Below are positions 37,792 to 48,947 of a DNA stretch of 64,000 bases, one piece after another (positions within the stretch are counted from its first letter, which is position 1; each line of letters opens with the position of its first letter). Where the stretch lies: positions 4,898,001-4,962,000 of the forward strand of contig NZ_CP006704.1 of NCBI RefSeq assembly GCF_000739375.1. Direction: 5' to 3'. The notes under the pieces are model-generated. The model was not told the origin of the DNA. It was given only the letters and a program-made list of their open reading frames with translations, and did no database searches. Origin of the DNA: Comamonas testosteroni TK102 (GTDB taxonomy: Bacteria; Pseudomonadota; Gammaproteobacteria; Burkholderiales; Burkholderiaceae_C). Both the position numbers and the translations under genes were made by a program.

Positions 37792-40755
37792 CTAGGGCGC
37801 ATGCGCTCGCAGCCGCTTAATCGTCTTCGTATCGTCTGGCCAAGCTTTTTCCTCCGGTGCAAATCGTTGACGCAAATATCCGATCAGGTCCGCAATCTGC
37901 CTGTCGTCCAGGCTGTCCCTGAAGCCGGGCATATAGCCCAGCGCATCGTCGGCGGGTGTCTGGATGCCGTTCAGGATGACCTGGAGCAGGTTGTCCGGGC
38001 TTGCGGCATGCAGGTTGGTGTTCAGGGCCAGCAGAGGCTTGACGCCTAACAGAGTGGGCCCGCTGCCCGCCTCATGGCAGACCGCGCAAGCGTTCTGGTA
38101 GATGCGCTCGCCGTTGACCTGGCGCACCATCTCCGGGGCCGATGCGGCCACAGGGGCTGCCACTGTTGTAGTCAGAGGAACGACGGGCGCGGCCTGGGCC
38201 GGTGCGTTGTGCGCATCCTGTGCGGCCTGGCCCGGGAGTTCCATCAGATACGTGGCCATGGCGCGCACATCGGCTTCAGGCAACTGGGCCAAGCCGTGGA
38301 TGACGGGCGCCATGGGCCCCGCCGCCACGCCATGGCGGGCCGAGAAGCCCGTGCGCAGGTACCGGTACAGCTCCTCGCGGCTCCAGGGCAACTTGCCGCG
38401 GGCCAGCTGGTTGAGCGCAGGGGCGCTCCAGCCTTCGGCCTCGCCGCCGCCCAGATAGCGGATGCCGCTCTTTTCGGCCCCCAGCGCATTGCGCGGCGAG
38501 TGGCAGGCCGCGCAATGGCCCGCACCTTCGACCAGATAGGCACCCCGGTTCCATTCGGCGCTGCGCGCGGGGTCGGCCTTGAAGGGCGTGGCGTCGTGGA
38601 ACAGCAGATTCCAGCCGGCCATGGCCGGGCGCAGGTTGTAGGGAAAGGCCAGTTGCGTCTCGGGGGCCTTGGCCTTCACGGCGGGCTGGGACATCAGGTA
38701 GCCATATAGGGCCTGCAGGTCGCCATCGCTGAGCTTGGCGAAGGCCGTGTACGGGAATGCCGGATACAGCTGACGTCCATCCTGGTGGATGCCGCGGCGC
38801 ATGGCGCGCTCGAAGGCAGCATAGGACCAGCGACCGATGCCAGTTTCGTTGTCGGGCGTGATGTTGGTGGAGTAGATGGTGCCGAACGGCGTCTCCAGCC
38901 CCAAGCCTCCCGCATTGGAGACACCGCCCGGCGCCGTGTGGCAGACCACGCAGTCGCCCGCGGCAGCCACCAGACGGCCGCGCTCCAGGGCCTGGGGCGA
39001 ATAAAGGGAGACGTCTGGCCCGTCCGTCAGCGGCAGGGCCGGCTTCAGCGGCCAGGCCATGGCAGCCATGCCGGCAAGGCCCGCGGCGCCTGCAGCCAGC
39101 CAGCCCCAGCCACGGCCGGACTTGGCAATGGATGATTTGCCCGCGCCCTCGCCGGCCAGCGCCAGGCGCAGTTGTTCGGGCCGAAAGGGCACTTCGCGCA
39201 GGCGCACGCCCGTTGCATGGTGGATGGCGTTGGCAATGGCGGCGGCGGCGGGCAGCGTGGCCACCCCGTCCAGCGCCAGACCGCCCTGGCGGATGGGTCC
39301 GACATCGCCGCGCGCCTGCTGCACCAGATCGGAACCAGGCCTGGCGATCACATCGAAACCGGTAGCGGAAGCGGCGGAACCAGTCCAGTCGTCGAAGGCG
39401 GGAGCCGTGCCCAGCAACCGGCGCGCATCGGCCAGCAACTGGGGGTCCTGCTGCACGATTTCGGGCCGCGTTCTGGCCGCCTGGGCCGCTTGCAGGCTGC
39501 GACTGTCATGGCCGGCCACCACCCGGGTCACCTCAATCTCGCCGGTGAGCGGATGCACGGCCACCTCGGCCACCCAGGCGCTCCAGGCATGCAGGTCGGC
39601 GCCCTGAGCATCCAGAGTCTGCAGCTGGGCAGTGGCAAAGCCTCGACCCAGCAGGCGGCCATCGGTGTCTTGCGGAATGTCGTCTTGCGGTGATACCTGC
39701 GCACGCTCGGCCACCTGCTGCGCGAGATCGCGCACCGGGCCTTCGGGCAAGTGCTGCAGGCGCCACTGCAGTGGGTCATGCCCCAGACCCAGGGCCTGCT
39801 CATGCCAATGGCTTTCACGGGCAAAGACCTGGGCGGCATTCAGATCGTCGACACCGGCATGCCGCAGGCTGGCCACCACCTTGCGCTCGCGCACTTCGCC
39901 GGCATCGAGCACGGTGGCCACAGCGGCGGCTCGCGTCAAACCGGGCTGGCTCAGCAGGCGCGCCATGCTGGGGCGCACGGCCCAGGGGGTGTCGGACAGC
40001 AGCAAGTCGAGCTGCAGCGATGCATGGCCTTCATGGGACTGCACCATCGTGCCGGCTTCAAGCGCCTGCGAAGGCTGCGCATCCACGCGCAGCACCAGCT
40101 CGCGGCCAGCGCCGGTACCCGCAGTCCCGGCCTCGCAGGCCACGCTGACGGGCCGGCCCACGGCATGGGACAGCAGGGCCGCATCGGCGGCCGCATCCAT
40201 GAGGTCCAGCGGATGCACGCTGCCATAGCCCATGGCAGGCACGCTGAACAGCCGCAGCGCGGATTCCTGGCACTGCAGCAGCGCGACCAGTTCACGACCG
40301 ATCATCTGGCGTACGTCGGCTTCGCACGGCGGCAGCCAGAGGCTGATATGACCGTCCAGGCACCACGCGGCCACGCGTGCCGTGCCGGAACCGGCGCTCG
40401 CACCAGCCATGCGCCAGACATAGCGACCGGTATCGATCGGCTCGTACGATTCCTGCGATCCGGGGGAGTGAGAGACGGGGCGAGCCTGCAAGGCCGCCTG
40501 CCCGTCTTTCCATACAGGCACCAGGCTGGCAAGCGCCTGCCGCGCATGGACGGGCGCCACGGCCACCACGCCCAGAAAATGCTCGCGCTGCACGGCGGCC
40601 ACCACGCCGGACATGGCCTGCGCCTGGTCCAGCCGCGCATGGGCGGGCACGCTGCCTTGGTAGCGCAGCCCGTCCCAGGCCGCGACGGGCGGGCGCAACG
40701 TTAGCCCGTGCAGCAGGTCGCAAGGCAGGGCGGGGGTGTTGTCAGCCGTGTTCAT
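37792..40755 (-). CDS. nicB: Nicotinate dehydrogenase cytochrome c subunit with degenerate molybdopterin-type domain
   Basis: A 987-residue protein, start MNTADNTPALPCDLLHGLTL at ATG 40755, overlapping nicA by 4 nt. Residues about 1-525 resemble the molybdopterin-binding half of xanthine-dehydrogenase-type large subunits but are divergent: the catalytic GxGE glutamate region reads GPIRQGGLALDGVATLPAAA (about 485), with no glutamate. A membrane helix (about 546-567, GWGWLAAGAAGLAGMAAMAW) anchors three cytochrome c domains, haem motifs CVVCH (about 601), CAACH (748) and CAVCH (890). In P. putida NicB the molybdenum and triple cytochrome parts are one chain; here a separate catalytic subunit is encoded at 46633. 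The protein probably passes electrons from the hydroxylase to the respiratory chain. Confidence 0.85.
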   Translation of the reverse strand: MNTADNTPALPCDLLHGLTLRPPVAAWDGLRYQGSVPAHARLDQAQAMSGVVAAVQREHFLGVVAVAPVHARQALASLVPVWKDGQAALQARPVSHSPGSQESYEPIDTGRYVWRMAGASAGSGTARVAAWCLDGHISLWLPPCEADVRQMIGRELVALLQCQESALRLFSVPAMGYGSVHPLDLMDAAADAALLSHAVGRPVSVACEAGTAGTGAGRELVLRVDAQPSQALEAGTMVQSHEGHASLQLDLLLSDTPWAVRPSMARLLSQPGLTRAAAVATVLDAGEVRERKVVASLRHAGVDDLNAAQVFARESHWHEQALGLGHDPLQWRLQHLPEGPVRDLAQQVAERAQVSPQDDIPQDTDGRLLGRGFATAQLQTLDAQGADLHAWSAWVAEVAVHPLTGEIEVTRVVAGHDSRSLQAAQAARTRPEIVQQDPQLLADARRLLGTAPAFDDWTGSAASATGFDVIARPGSDLVQQARGDVGPIRQGGLALDGVATLPAAAAIANAIHHATGVRLREVPFRPEQLRLALAGEGAGKSSIAKSGRGWGWLAAGAAGLAGMAAMAWPLKPALPLTDGPDVSLYSPQALERGRLVAAAGDCVVCHTAPGGVSNAGGLGLETPFGTIYSTNITPDNETGIGRWSYAAFERAMRRGIHQDGRQLYPAFPYTAFAKLSDGDLQALYGYLMSQPAVKAKAPETQLAFPYNLRPAMAGWNLLFHDATPFKADPARSAEWNRGAYLVEGAGHCAACHSPRNALGAEKSGIRYLGGGEAEGWSAPALNQLARGKLPWSREELYRYLRTGFSARHGVAAGPMAPVIHGLAQLPEADVRAMATYLMELPGQAAQDAHNAPAQAAPVVPLTTTVAAPVAASAPEMVRQVNGERIYQNACAVCHEAGSGPTLLGVKPLLALNTNLHAASPDNLLQVILNGIQTPADDALGYMPGFRDSLDDRQIADLIGYLRQRFAPEEKAWPDDTKTIKRLRAHAP

Positions 40756-41309
40756 GGCTGGACCTCGCCCGCGCTGGAAGATGGAACGCCGGAGGGTGCC
40801 TGCAGCGTGGCCCGTTCCGCACGCAGCTGCACGGCGCGCAGGGCCGCCTGCATGATTTCCACATGCGTGCCGCAGCGGCACAGGTTGTGGTGCAGCTCGT
40901 TGCGCAGTTCCTGCTCGGTGGGGTTCGGGTTGCGGCGCAGCAAGGCCTCCGCCGTCATGATCATGCCGTTGAGACAGTAGCCGCACTGGGCGGCCTGGCA
41001 GTCAATGAAGGCCTGCTGCGTGGGGCCCGGACACTGGCGCGATCCCAGGCCTTCCAGCGTGGTCACTTCTCGGCCCACTGCCGCCTTCACGGGAATCACG
41101 CAGGAACGCGCGGCCACACCGTCGATCAGCACCGTGCAGGCGCCGCACTCACCCAGGCCGCAGCCGTATTTGGGCCCGTTCAGCTCCAGGTCATTGCGCA
41201 GCACATGCAGCAGCGCCGTCCCGGGAGCGGCCGGCACCTCGCATGCCCGTGCATTGACCTGCAAGAAGATGAGGTGGGAGGGACTGCTTGAATGAACTGG
41301 GATTCCCAT
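40752..41309 (-). CDS. nicA: Nicotinate dehydrogenase small subunit, two [2Fe-2S] clusters
   Basis: A 185-residue iron-sulfur subunit, start MGIPVHSSSPSHLIFLQVNA at ATG 41309. The plant-type [2Fe-2S] cysteines are in YGCGLGECGACTVLIDG with the fourth in RSCVIP; the second, helical [2Fe-2S] domain has QCGYCLNGMIMTAEALL and HHNLCRCGTH. It relays electrons from the molybdenum centre that hydroxylates nicotinate to 6-hydroxynicotinate. The N-terminus is about 20 residues longer than in P. putida NicA (157). It overlaps nicB by 4 nt and follows nicC by 95 bp. Confidence 0.92.
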   Translation of the reverse strand: MGIPVHSSSPSHLIFLQVNARACEVPAAPGTALLHVLRNDLELNGPKYGCGLGECGACTVLIDGVAARSCVIPVKAAVGREVTTLEGLGSRQCPGPTQQAFIDCQAAQCGYCLNGMIMTAEALLRRNPNPTEQELRNELHHNLCRCGTHVEIMQAALRAVQLRAERATLQAPSGVPSSSAGEVQP

Positions 41310-41404
41310 GGGACGAGGCTCTTGCAACTGCGGTTCAGGATGTGGGCGTTCTGCTGCCAGACGGGAGGGGGATATCCATTCCCTGTCCGGCAGGGCAGCG
41401 AGTA

Positions 41405-42884
<1,480 letters not shown>

Positions 42885-43664
42885 ATGACCCAAACGTTCC
42901 GCATCGGCCAGATCGTCCCCAGCTCCAACACCACCATGGAAACCGAAGTGCCGGCCATGCTGCAGGCCCATTCCACGCTGCGCCCCCAGGACCGCTTCAC
43001 CTTCCACTCCAGCCGCATGCGCATGAAGAAAGTGGTGAAGGAAGAGCTGGCCGCCATGGATGCCGAAAGCGACCGCTGCGCGCTGGAACTCAGCGATGCG
43101 CGCGTGGATGTGCTGGGTTATGCCTGCCTCGTGGCCATCATGGCCATGGGCCAGGGATACCACCGCGTCTCGCAGGCCCGACTGACCGAGCGCACGGCCA
43201 GCAACGGCGCCACCGCGCCCGTGATAACCAGCGCGGGTGCTCTGGTGGAGGCGCTGAAGGTCATGGGCGCCAGGAAGATCGCCCTGGTCGCCCCCTACAT
43301 GGTCCCCCTGACCGAGCTGGTCAAGAACTACATCGCCGCCGAAGGCTTCGAGGTGGTGGACTGGCGTGCGCTGGAAATCCCCGACAACCTCGACGTGGGC
43401 CGCCACGACCCCGCCAAACTGCCCGGCATCGTGGCGGGCATGAACTACGCCGACGCCGACGTGATCGTGCTGTCGGCCTGCGTGCAGATGCCCTCGCTGC
43501 CGGCCGTGGCCCAGGTCGAGGCCGAAACCGGCAAGCCCGTGCTGACCGCCTCCATTGCCACCACCTACGCCATCCTCAAAGAACTGGGCCTCGACCCCGT
43601 GGTGCCGGGTGCAGGTGCGCTGCTGTCGGGTGCCTATCCCTACGACACGGCGGCCGAGGCCTGA
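42885..43664 (+). CDS. nicE: Maleate isomerase
   Basis: A 259-residue enzyme of the Asp/Glu racemase superfamily that isomerises maleate to fumarate, the last step of the nicotinate pathway. It opens with the signature FRIGQIVPSSNTTMETEVPA and has the two catalytic cysteines: Cys81 in GYACLVAIMAMGQGYHR and Cys199 in VIVLSACVQMPSL. Other conserved parts are ASNGATAPVITSAGALVEAL and the C-terminal GAGALLSGAYP. AAGGCAAGCC precedes the ATG. First gene of the plus-strand nicE-D-X-F run; 11 bp to nicD. Confidence 0.95.
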   Translation: MTQTFRIGQIVPSSNTTMETEVPAMLQAHSTLRPQDRFTFHSSRMRMKKVVKEELAAMDAESDRCALELSDARVDVLGYACLVAIMAMGQGYHRVSQARLTERTASNGATAPVITSAGALVEALKVMGARKIALVAPYMVPLTELVKNYIAAEGFEVVDWRALEIPDNLDVGRHDPAKLPGIVAGMNYADADVIVLSACVQMPSLPAVAQVEAETGKPVLTASIATTYAILKELGLDPVVPGAGALLSGAYPYDTAAEA

Positions 43665-43675
43665 GGAGAAACCGC

Positions 43676-44683
43676 ATGAGCAGCACATTCCTCTACGGCG
43701 GCAACGTCCATGCCAACGGCATACGCCAGCACTATCTGCGCTACGGCGGCGCCGATGGCGAGCGCGCGCAGCGCGACGCCGTCATCCTGATCCCCGGCAT
43801 CACCAGCCCGGCCGTGACATGGGGCTTCGTGGCCGAGCACCTGGGTCGTCAGTTCGACACCTATGTGCTGGACGTGCGCGGCCGTGGTTTGTCCTCGTCC
43901 GGCCCGGGCCTGGACTATGGACTCGATGCCCAGGCCGCCGACGTGACCGCCTTCGCCCAGGCAATGGGCCTTTCGCGCTGGGCGTTGGTCGGCCACTCCA
44001 TGGGCGGACGCATTGCCGTGCGTGCCGCGCGCAGCCAGCCGACCGGGCTCACTCGCCTGGTCATCGTCGATCCGCCGGTGTCTGGCCCGGGCCGTCGCGC
44101 CTACCCGGCCGCCCTGCCCTGGTATGTGGACTCCATCCGCCAGGCCGCGCTGGGCATGGATGCCGAAGCCATGCGCGACTTCTGCCCCACCTGGACAGAA
44201 GAGCAGCGCCAGTTGCGTGCCCAATGGCTGCACACCTGCCATGAGCCTGCCATCGTGCAGAGCTTCGAGGACTTCGGCCGTGACGACATCCATGCCGACC
44301 TGCCCCGCATCCAGCACCCGCTGCTGCTGGTCACGGCCGAGCGCGGCGACGTGGTACGCGACGAGGACGTGGCTGAGTGGCAGGGCCTGGCACCCCAGAC
44401 CGAGCACGTGCGCGTGCCCGGTGCCGGCCACATGATTCCCTGGGACAACGAGGCCGGGTTCTATGAGGCCCTGGGCGATTTCCTGGGTGCGAGCATATGC
44501 CCCCCCCTGAGCGGCTGCGCCGCTTCCCCCAGGGGGCGTACGGGCAGCCGACGACACCCTCGCTGCGGGGCGGCGCGGCCGGCCCAGGCCCTTGCTTGGT
44601 GTCCCTGGCGAAATTCACGCGCCCACCACCCATATCCCAGTCAATCAAGGAGCCGACCATGTCCGTCAGCGATATCGATCTGA
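43676..44683 (+). CDS. nicD: N-formylmaleamate deformylase with repeat-derived C-terminal extension
   Basis: An alpha/beta hydrolase that removes formate from N-formylmaleamate to give maleamate. ATG 43676 has GAGGAGA upstream. Catalytic nucleophile in LVGHSMGGR, acid region in VIVDPPVSGPGRRAYPA, histidine in VPGAGHMIPWD; the core aligns with P. putida NicD (263 residues) up to ALGDFLGA. Here the frame then runs straight into repeat R3 and continues about 60 residues of arginine/alanine/proline-rich sequence to a stop at 44683, giving 335 residues and overlapping nicX by 25 nt. The extension is not a family feature; its effect on the enzyme is unknown. Confidence 0.93.
   Translation: MSSTFLYGGNVHANGIRQHYLRYGGADGERAQRDAVILIPGITSPAVTWGFVAEHLGRQFDTYVLDVRGRGLSSSGPGLDYGLDAQAADVTAFAQAMGLSRWALVGHSMGGRIAVRAARSQPTGLTRLVIVDPPVSGPGRRAYPAALPWYVDSIRQAALGMDAEAMRDFCPTWTEEQRQLRAQWLHTCHEPAIVQSFEDFGRDDIHADLPRIQHPLLLVTAERGDVVRDEDVAEWQGLAPQTEHVRVPGAGHMIPWDNEAGFYEALGDFLGASICPPLSGCAASPRGRTGSRRHPRCGAARPAQALAWCPWRNSRAHHPYPSQSRSRPCPSAISI
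44500..44608 (+). repeat. Intergenic hairpin repeat, copy R3, inside the nicD frame
   Basis: Starts CCCCCCCTGAG; hairpin 1 AGCGGC-TGC-GCCGCT; hairpin 2 CCCCC/GGGGG almost without loop; conserved GACGACACC and the GCGGGGCGGCGCGGCC tail, ending GGTGTCCCTGG. It has taken over the 3' end of nicD, so the normal stop codon is missing. Confidence 0.85.
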
Positions 44684-45744
44684 TCCACGCCTGGAAACAG
44701 GTGCTCACGCTGTCCCGCCTCGAAGCCGGCCAGACCGTCACCGTGCTCACGGGCGCCGACACGCACCCGCAGACGCTGCGCTGCGCCGTCGCCGCCTCCA
44801 GCGAAATGGGCGCGCGCGTCAATCGCCTGGACCTGCCCCCCGTCAATGCTGAAAAGTCGCTGAGCCGCGACTCCCTGGCCTACCTGGGCACGACTCCGCT
44901 GACCGGCAACCCCGCCGCCATCGCTGCACTCAAGGCCAGCGACCTGGTGCTGGACCTGATGACCCTGCTGTTCTCGCCCGAGCAGCACGAAATCCTGCAG
45001 ACCGGCACCAAGATCCTGCTGGCCGTGGAGCCGCCCGAGGTGCTGTGCCGCCTGGTGCCCACCGAGGCCGACCGTGCGCGCGTGCAGGCCGCGTCGAAGC
45101 GCATCGAGGCGGCCAGGCAGATGCACATCGGCTCGTCTGCGGGCACCGACCTGCACTGCCGGCTGGGCAGCTTCCCAGCCATCTGCGAATACGGCTTCGT
45201 GGATCAACCCGGTCGCTGGGACCATTGGCCAAGCGGCTTCGTGCTGACCTGGCCCGACGAGGGCGAAAGCAACGGCCGCGTGATCCTGGACCGAGGCGAC
45301 ATCCTTCTGCCCATGAAGGACTACGTGACCGACCCCATCGAGCTGATCATCGAAAAAGGCTACGTCACGCGCATCAGCGGCGGCCTGCAGGCAGACATCC
45401 TCAAGGAGTACATGGCCTCTTACGAGGACCCCGAGGCCTATGCGGTCTCGCACATCGGCTGGGGCCTGCAGCCACGCGCTCACTGGTCCATGCTGGCCCA
45501 CTACAACAAGGAAACCCACATTGGCATGGACGCGCGTGCCTTCGAGGGCAACTTCCTGTGGTCCATGGGCCCCAACAACGAGGCCGGGGGCAGCCGTACC
45601 ACGGCCTGCCACATCGACATTCCCATGCGCCATTGCACGGTGACCCTGGACGGCAAGCCCACGGTCATTCACGGCGTGGTGCAGGACGAGGAAGGACTGG
45701 CGCGCGCCGCCAGAAGGGCAAGCCAAGGAAAGGACATCGCATGA
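44659..45744 (+). CDS. nicX: 2,5-dihydroxypyridine 5,6-dioxygenase
   Basis: A 361-residue iron(II) dioxygenase that opens the ring of 2,5-dihydroxypyridine to N-formylmaleamate. The start is MSVSDIDLIHAWKQVLTLSR at ATG 44659, with AAGGAG eight bases upstream. Metal-ligand regions expected for NicX are present: histidine in SHIGWGLQPRAHW and the histidine/aspartate pair in TACHIDIPMRHC. Other conserved parts are SSAGTDLHCRLGSFP and NFLWSMGPNNEAGG. It overlaps the extended nicD frame by 25 nt and the nicF start by 4 nt. Confidence 0.95.
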   Translation: MSVSDIDLIHAWKQVLTLSRLEAGQTVTVLTGADTHPQTLRCAVAASSEMGARVNRLDLPPVNAEKSLSRDSLAYLGTTPLTGNPAAIAALKASDLVLDLMTLLFSPEQHEILQTGTKILLAVEPPEVLCRLVPTEADRARVQAASKRIEAARQMHIGSSAGTDLHCRLGSFPAICEYGFVDQPGRWDHWPSGFVLTWPDEGESNGRVILDRGDILLPMKDYVTDPIELIIEKGYVTRISGGLQADILKEYMASYEDPEAYAVSHIGWGLQPRAHWSMLAHYNKETHIGMDARAFEGNFLWSMGPNNEAGGSRTTACHIDIPMRHCTVTLDGKPTVIHGVVQDEEGLARAARRASQGKDIA

Positions 45745-46426
45745 CAAACACCACCGCCAGCCAGGCCACCGGCGCGCAAAGCGTGCCCACCGAAGGAGTG
45801 CAGGGCGACATCTCCGCCTACGCGCGCCAGGGCTTCGGCACGCCGCTGCCGCTCAAGGCCCCTTCGGCCTGCTCATCATCGACTTCGTCAACGGCTTTGC
45901 CGACCCGGCCGTATTCGGTGGCGGCAACATCCCAGAAGCCATCGTCCAGACGCGGCAGCTGCTGGCCCATGCCCGCGCGCGCGGCTGGCCTGTGGCGCAC
46001 AGCCGCATCGTGTTCTCGGACGACGATGCCGACCACAACATCTTCTGCCTGAAGGTGCCCGGCATGCTGACCCTGAAGGAAGACAGCCACCACAGCGCCA
46101 TCGTGCCCGAACTGGCCCCGGCCGCTGGGGAGTATGTGGTGCGCAAGAGCACGCCCTCGGCCTTCTTCGGCACCATGCTCGCGCCCTGGCTGGCCCAGCG
46201 CGGCGTGCAGACCCTGGTGGTGGCCGGCTGCGTGACCAGCGGCTGCGTGCGTGCCAGCGTGGTCGATGCCATGCAGTCGGGCTTTCGCCCGCTGGTGGTG
46301 GCCGACTGCTGCGGCGACCGCGCCCTGGGCCCGCACGATGCCAACCTGTTCGACATGGCCCAGAAGTACGCGGCCGTGATGCCGCTGAGCCAAGCCATCG
46401 CTGCTACGGATGGATTGCCCCCCTGA
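45741..46426 (+). pseudogene. nicF: Maleamate amidohydrolase, frameshifted
   Basis: An isochorismatase-family hydrolase that converts maleamate to maleate. It starts at ATG 45741, overlapping nicX, and reads about 40 residues (ISAYARQGFGTPLPLKAP) before the frame is lost at 45859-45862 (GGCCCCTT); one extra C would restore PFGLLIIDFVNGFADPAVFG and the rest, about 228 residues in all. The three catalytic parts are intact across the two frames: Asp in IIDFVNGF, Lys in VRKSTPSAF and Cys in VAGCVTSGCVRASV. As written the gene gives no complete enzyme. A sequencing error or a recent mutation are both possible. The stop TGA lies inside repeat R4. Confidence 0.85.
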
Positions 46427-46530
46427 GCGGCTTCGCCGCTTCCCGTTGCACGACACCCCAAGGAGGTCGGCACCCTCGGTGCGGGGTGGCGCGGCCGGCG
46501 TAGGCCCTTCCTCGGAGCCTCTCGCTTGGG
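46418..46530 (+). repeat. Intergenic hairpin repeat, copy R4 (nicF/ndhL-like)
   Basis: Starts CCCCCCTGAG, whose TGA is the nicF stop codon. Hairpin 1 is AGCGGC-TTC-GCCGCT. The G-run partner of hairpin 2 has been altered, but CCTCGGTGCGGGGTGGCGCG and the GGCCCTTCCTCGG tail are conserved. Confidence 0.8.
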
Positions 46531-46632
46531 CACTGCCAAATCGTGCGCGGTCATCCTCGCTGACACCATGGAATGGCAAGCCGATCTACAACGTTGCTGC
46601 CGGCTCGCCAAACCTGTCCTACATTCGCTCTC

Positions 46633-48917
46633 ATGAACCTGCCCCAGCCCCAAGCCCAGCACGCGCAGCTGCTCGCGCGCGCCGACACCCTGCTCGTGGT
46701 GCGCCAGCCCGTGGCGCCGCCGCGCCCCGCGCCCGGCCAGCCCGGCACGGCCACCGACTACGTGCAGTCCACCCCCGAAATCTTCGTCGCCGTGCTGGCC
46801 GACGAAGATGCACCGCAGGGCTGGCGCGCCTTGGCCTTCAACGGCCATGTAGACCTGGGCACGGGCATACGCACGGCGCTGGCGCAGATCGTGGCCGAAG
46901 AACTGGAAGTGCCACTGGACCGCCTGGAAATGGTGATGGGCCACACGGCCGCCGCCCCCAACCAGGGGCCGACCATTGCCAGCGCCAGCATCCAGATATC
47001 GGCCGTTCCGCTGCGACGCGCAGCCGCCCAGGCACGCGAGCAGTTGCTGGCGCTGGCCGCGCAGCAATGGAACGCGAGGGCGGACCGACTCCGGGCACGC
47101 GACGGTATTGTGCGCTTTGCCGACGGCAGCGATGCCCGCCAAATCGGCTATGGCGAGCTGCTGCGAGGCCAGCAACTGCAGCTGCAACTGGCGCCCCCCC
47201 CGAGCAGGAGGTAAAGCTCAAGCCTGCCAGCGACTACCGGCTGGTGGGCCGGGGAGCGGCTCGCGTGGACATTCCCGCCAAGGCCACGGGCGAGCTCAGC
47301 TTTGTCCACGATGTGCGCGTGCCGGGCATGCGCCATGGCCGCGTGATCCGCCCGCCGCATCCGGGCCGCGACGGCGGCGACTTCATTGGCCGCTGCCTGA
47401 TGGCTGTAGAACGCGACTCCGTGGCCCACCTGCCCGGCAATGTTCAGGTCGTCATCGAAGGGGATTTCGTCGGCGTGGTCGCAGACCGCGAGGAACAGGC
47501 CATTGCCGCCATGCGCGCGCTGCGTGTGCAGTGGAAGGCCGCGCCGGCCGCGCCTGATCTTTCCGACCTGTCTGCGGCCATCCGCGCCAATCCCGCCCAG
47601 CACCGTGCCCTGGTCGATCAAGGCCTCGTGGATGACGCCTTCGCCGGCGCAGCCACCGTGCTGCGCCGCAGCTATCTCTGGCCCTACCAGATGCATGCCT
47701 CCATTGGCCCTTCCTGTGCAGTGGCCGATTTCAGCGAGGGACGGCTCAGGCTCTGGGCCGGCACGCAGAACCCCCACATGCTGCGCACCGACCTGGACCG
47801 CCTGCTGCAACTGGGCGAAGAGCGCATCGAGATCGTGCGCCTGGAAGCCGCAGGCTGCTATGGACGGAACTGTGCCGACGATGTCTGCGCCGACGCCGCC
47901 CTGATGTCCATGGCCGTGGGCGCCCCCGTGCGCGTGCAGCTCACGCGTGAGCAGGAGCACCAGTGGGAGCCCAAGGGCACTGCCCAGCTGATGGACGTGA
48001 GCGCGGCCATCGGCGCCCGGGGAGAGCTGCTGGCCTACGATTTTGCCGTGCGCTACCCCTCCAACGACGCGCCACTGCTGGCCCTGCTGCTCACGGGCCG
48101 CATACCGGGCCAGCCACGCACCTTGGAGATGGGCGACCGTACAGCAGTACCCCCCTACCGCTATGGCAACCAGCGCATCGCCTGTCATGACATGGCGCCC
48201 ATCGTGCGTTCGTCATGGCTGCGCGGGGTCTCTGCCCTGCCCAACTCCTTTGCCCACGACTGCATGATCGACGAGCTGGCCCATGCGGCCGATGCCGACC
48301 CTGTGGACTACCGCGTTCGCCATCTGGACGACCCGCGCGCCGTCGAGCTGATCCATGCCACGGCCCGCCATGCGCAATGGCAGCCAGGCCATCGCGGAAG
48401 CCGGGGACAGCCGGGCGCCGACGGCCTGCTGCACGGACGCGGCGTAGCCTATGCGCGCTACATCCACAGCCGCTTTCCCGGCTTTGGCGCAGCCTGGGCC
48501 GCCTGGGTCATCGACATCACCGTGGACCCCGCCAGCGGACGCATCGCCGTGCAACGCCTGGTCGTGGGCCAGGACACGGGAATGATGGTCAACCCCGATG
48601 GCGTGCGCCACCAGATCCACGGCAACGTCATACAAACGCTGAGCCGCAGCCTGATGGAAAAGGTGGCCTTCAACGACCATGGCGTGGCCAGCCGCGAATG
48701 GGGCGGCTACCCCATCATCGGCTTCCGCGACCTGCCGCCCATCGAAGTCGTGCTGATGCCCCGCCAGGAGGAGCCGCCCATGGGCGCGGGCGAATCGGCC
48801 TCGGTACCAGGACCCGCCGCCCTGGCCAATGCCCTGTTCGATGCCACGGGCCGGCGGTTCTATGCGGCCCCGTTCACACCCGATGCGGTGCGTGCCGCGC
48901 TGCAGGCCACGCCCTAA
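46633..48917 (+). pseudogene. Nicotinate dehydrogenase molybdopterin-binding large subunit, frameshifted
   Basis: A xanthine-dehydrogenase-type molybdenum subunit. It begins MNLPQPQAQHAQLLARADTL and runs in one frame to a C8 tract at 47194-47201; a ninth C would join it to the rest and give about 761 residues. Molybdopterin motifs: FNGHVDLGTGIRTALAQI and HTAAAPNQGPTIASASIQ (N-terminal lobe), SYLWPYQMHASIGPSCAVAD, AAGCYGRNCADD, and the catalytic glutamate in PPMGAGESASVPGPAALANA (about 717). It is the only chain here with that glutamate, so it is the likely catalytic partner of the nicA and nicB products. As sequenced it would end after about 194 residues unless ribosomes slip on the C tract. 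Confidence 0.82.
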
Positions 48918-48947
48918 CGCGGGCAGGACCGGCCCGCCTGACCGCTC

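Noticed and set aside
43676..44683. NicD extension treated as a frameshift
   Set aside because: The frame is continuous and the divergence begins exactly at the repeat boundary, so repeat capture explains it without invoking an error.
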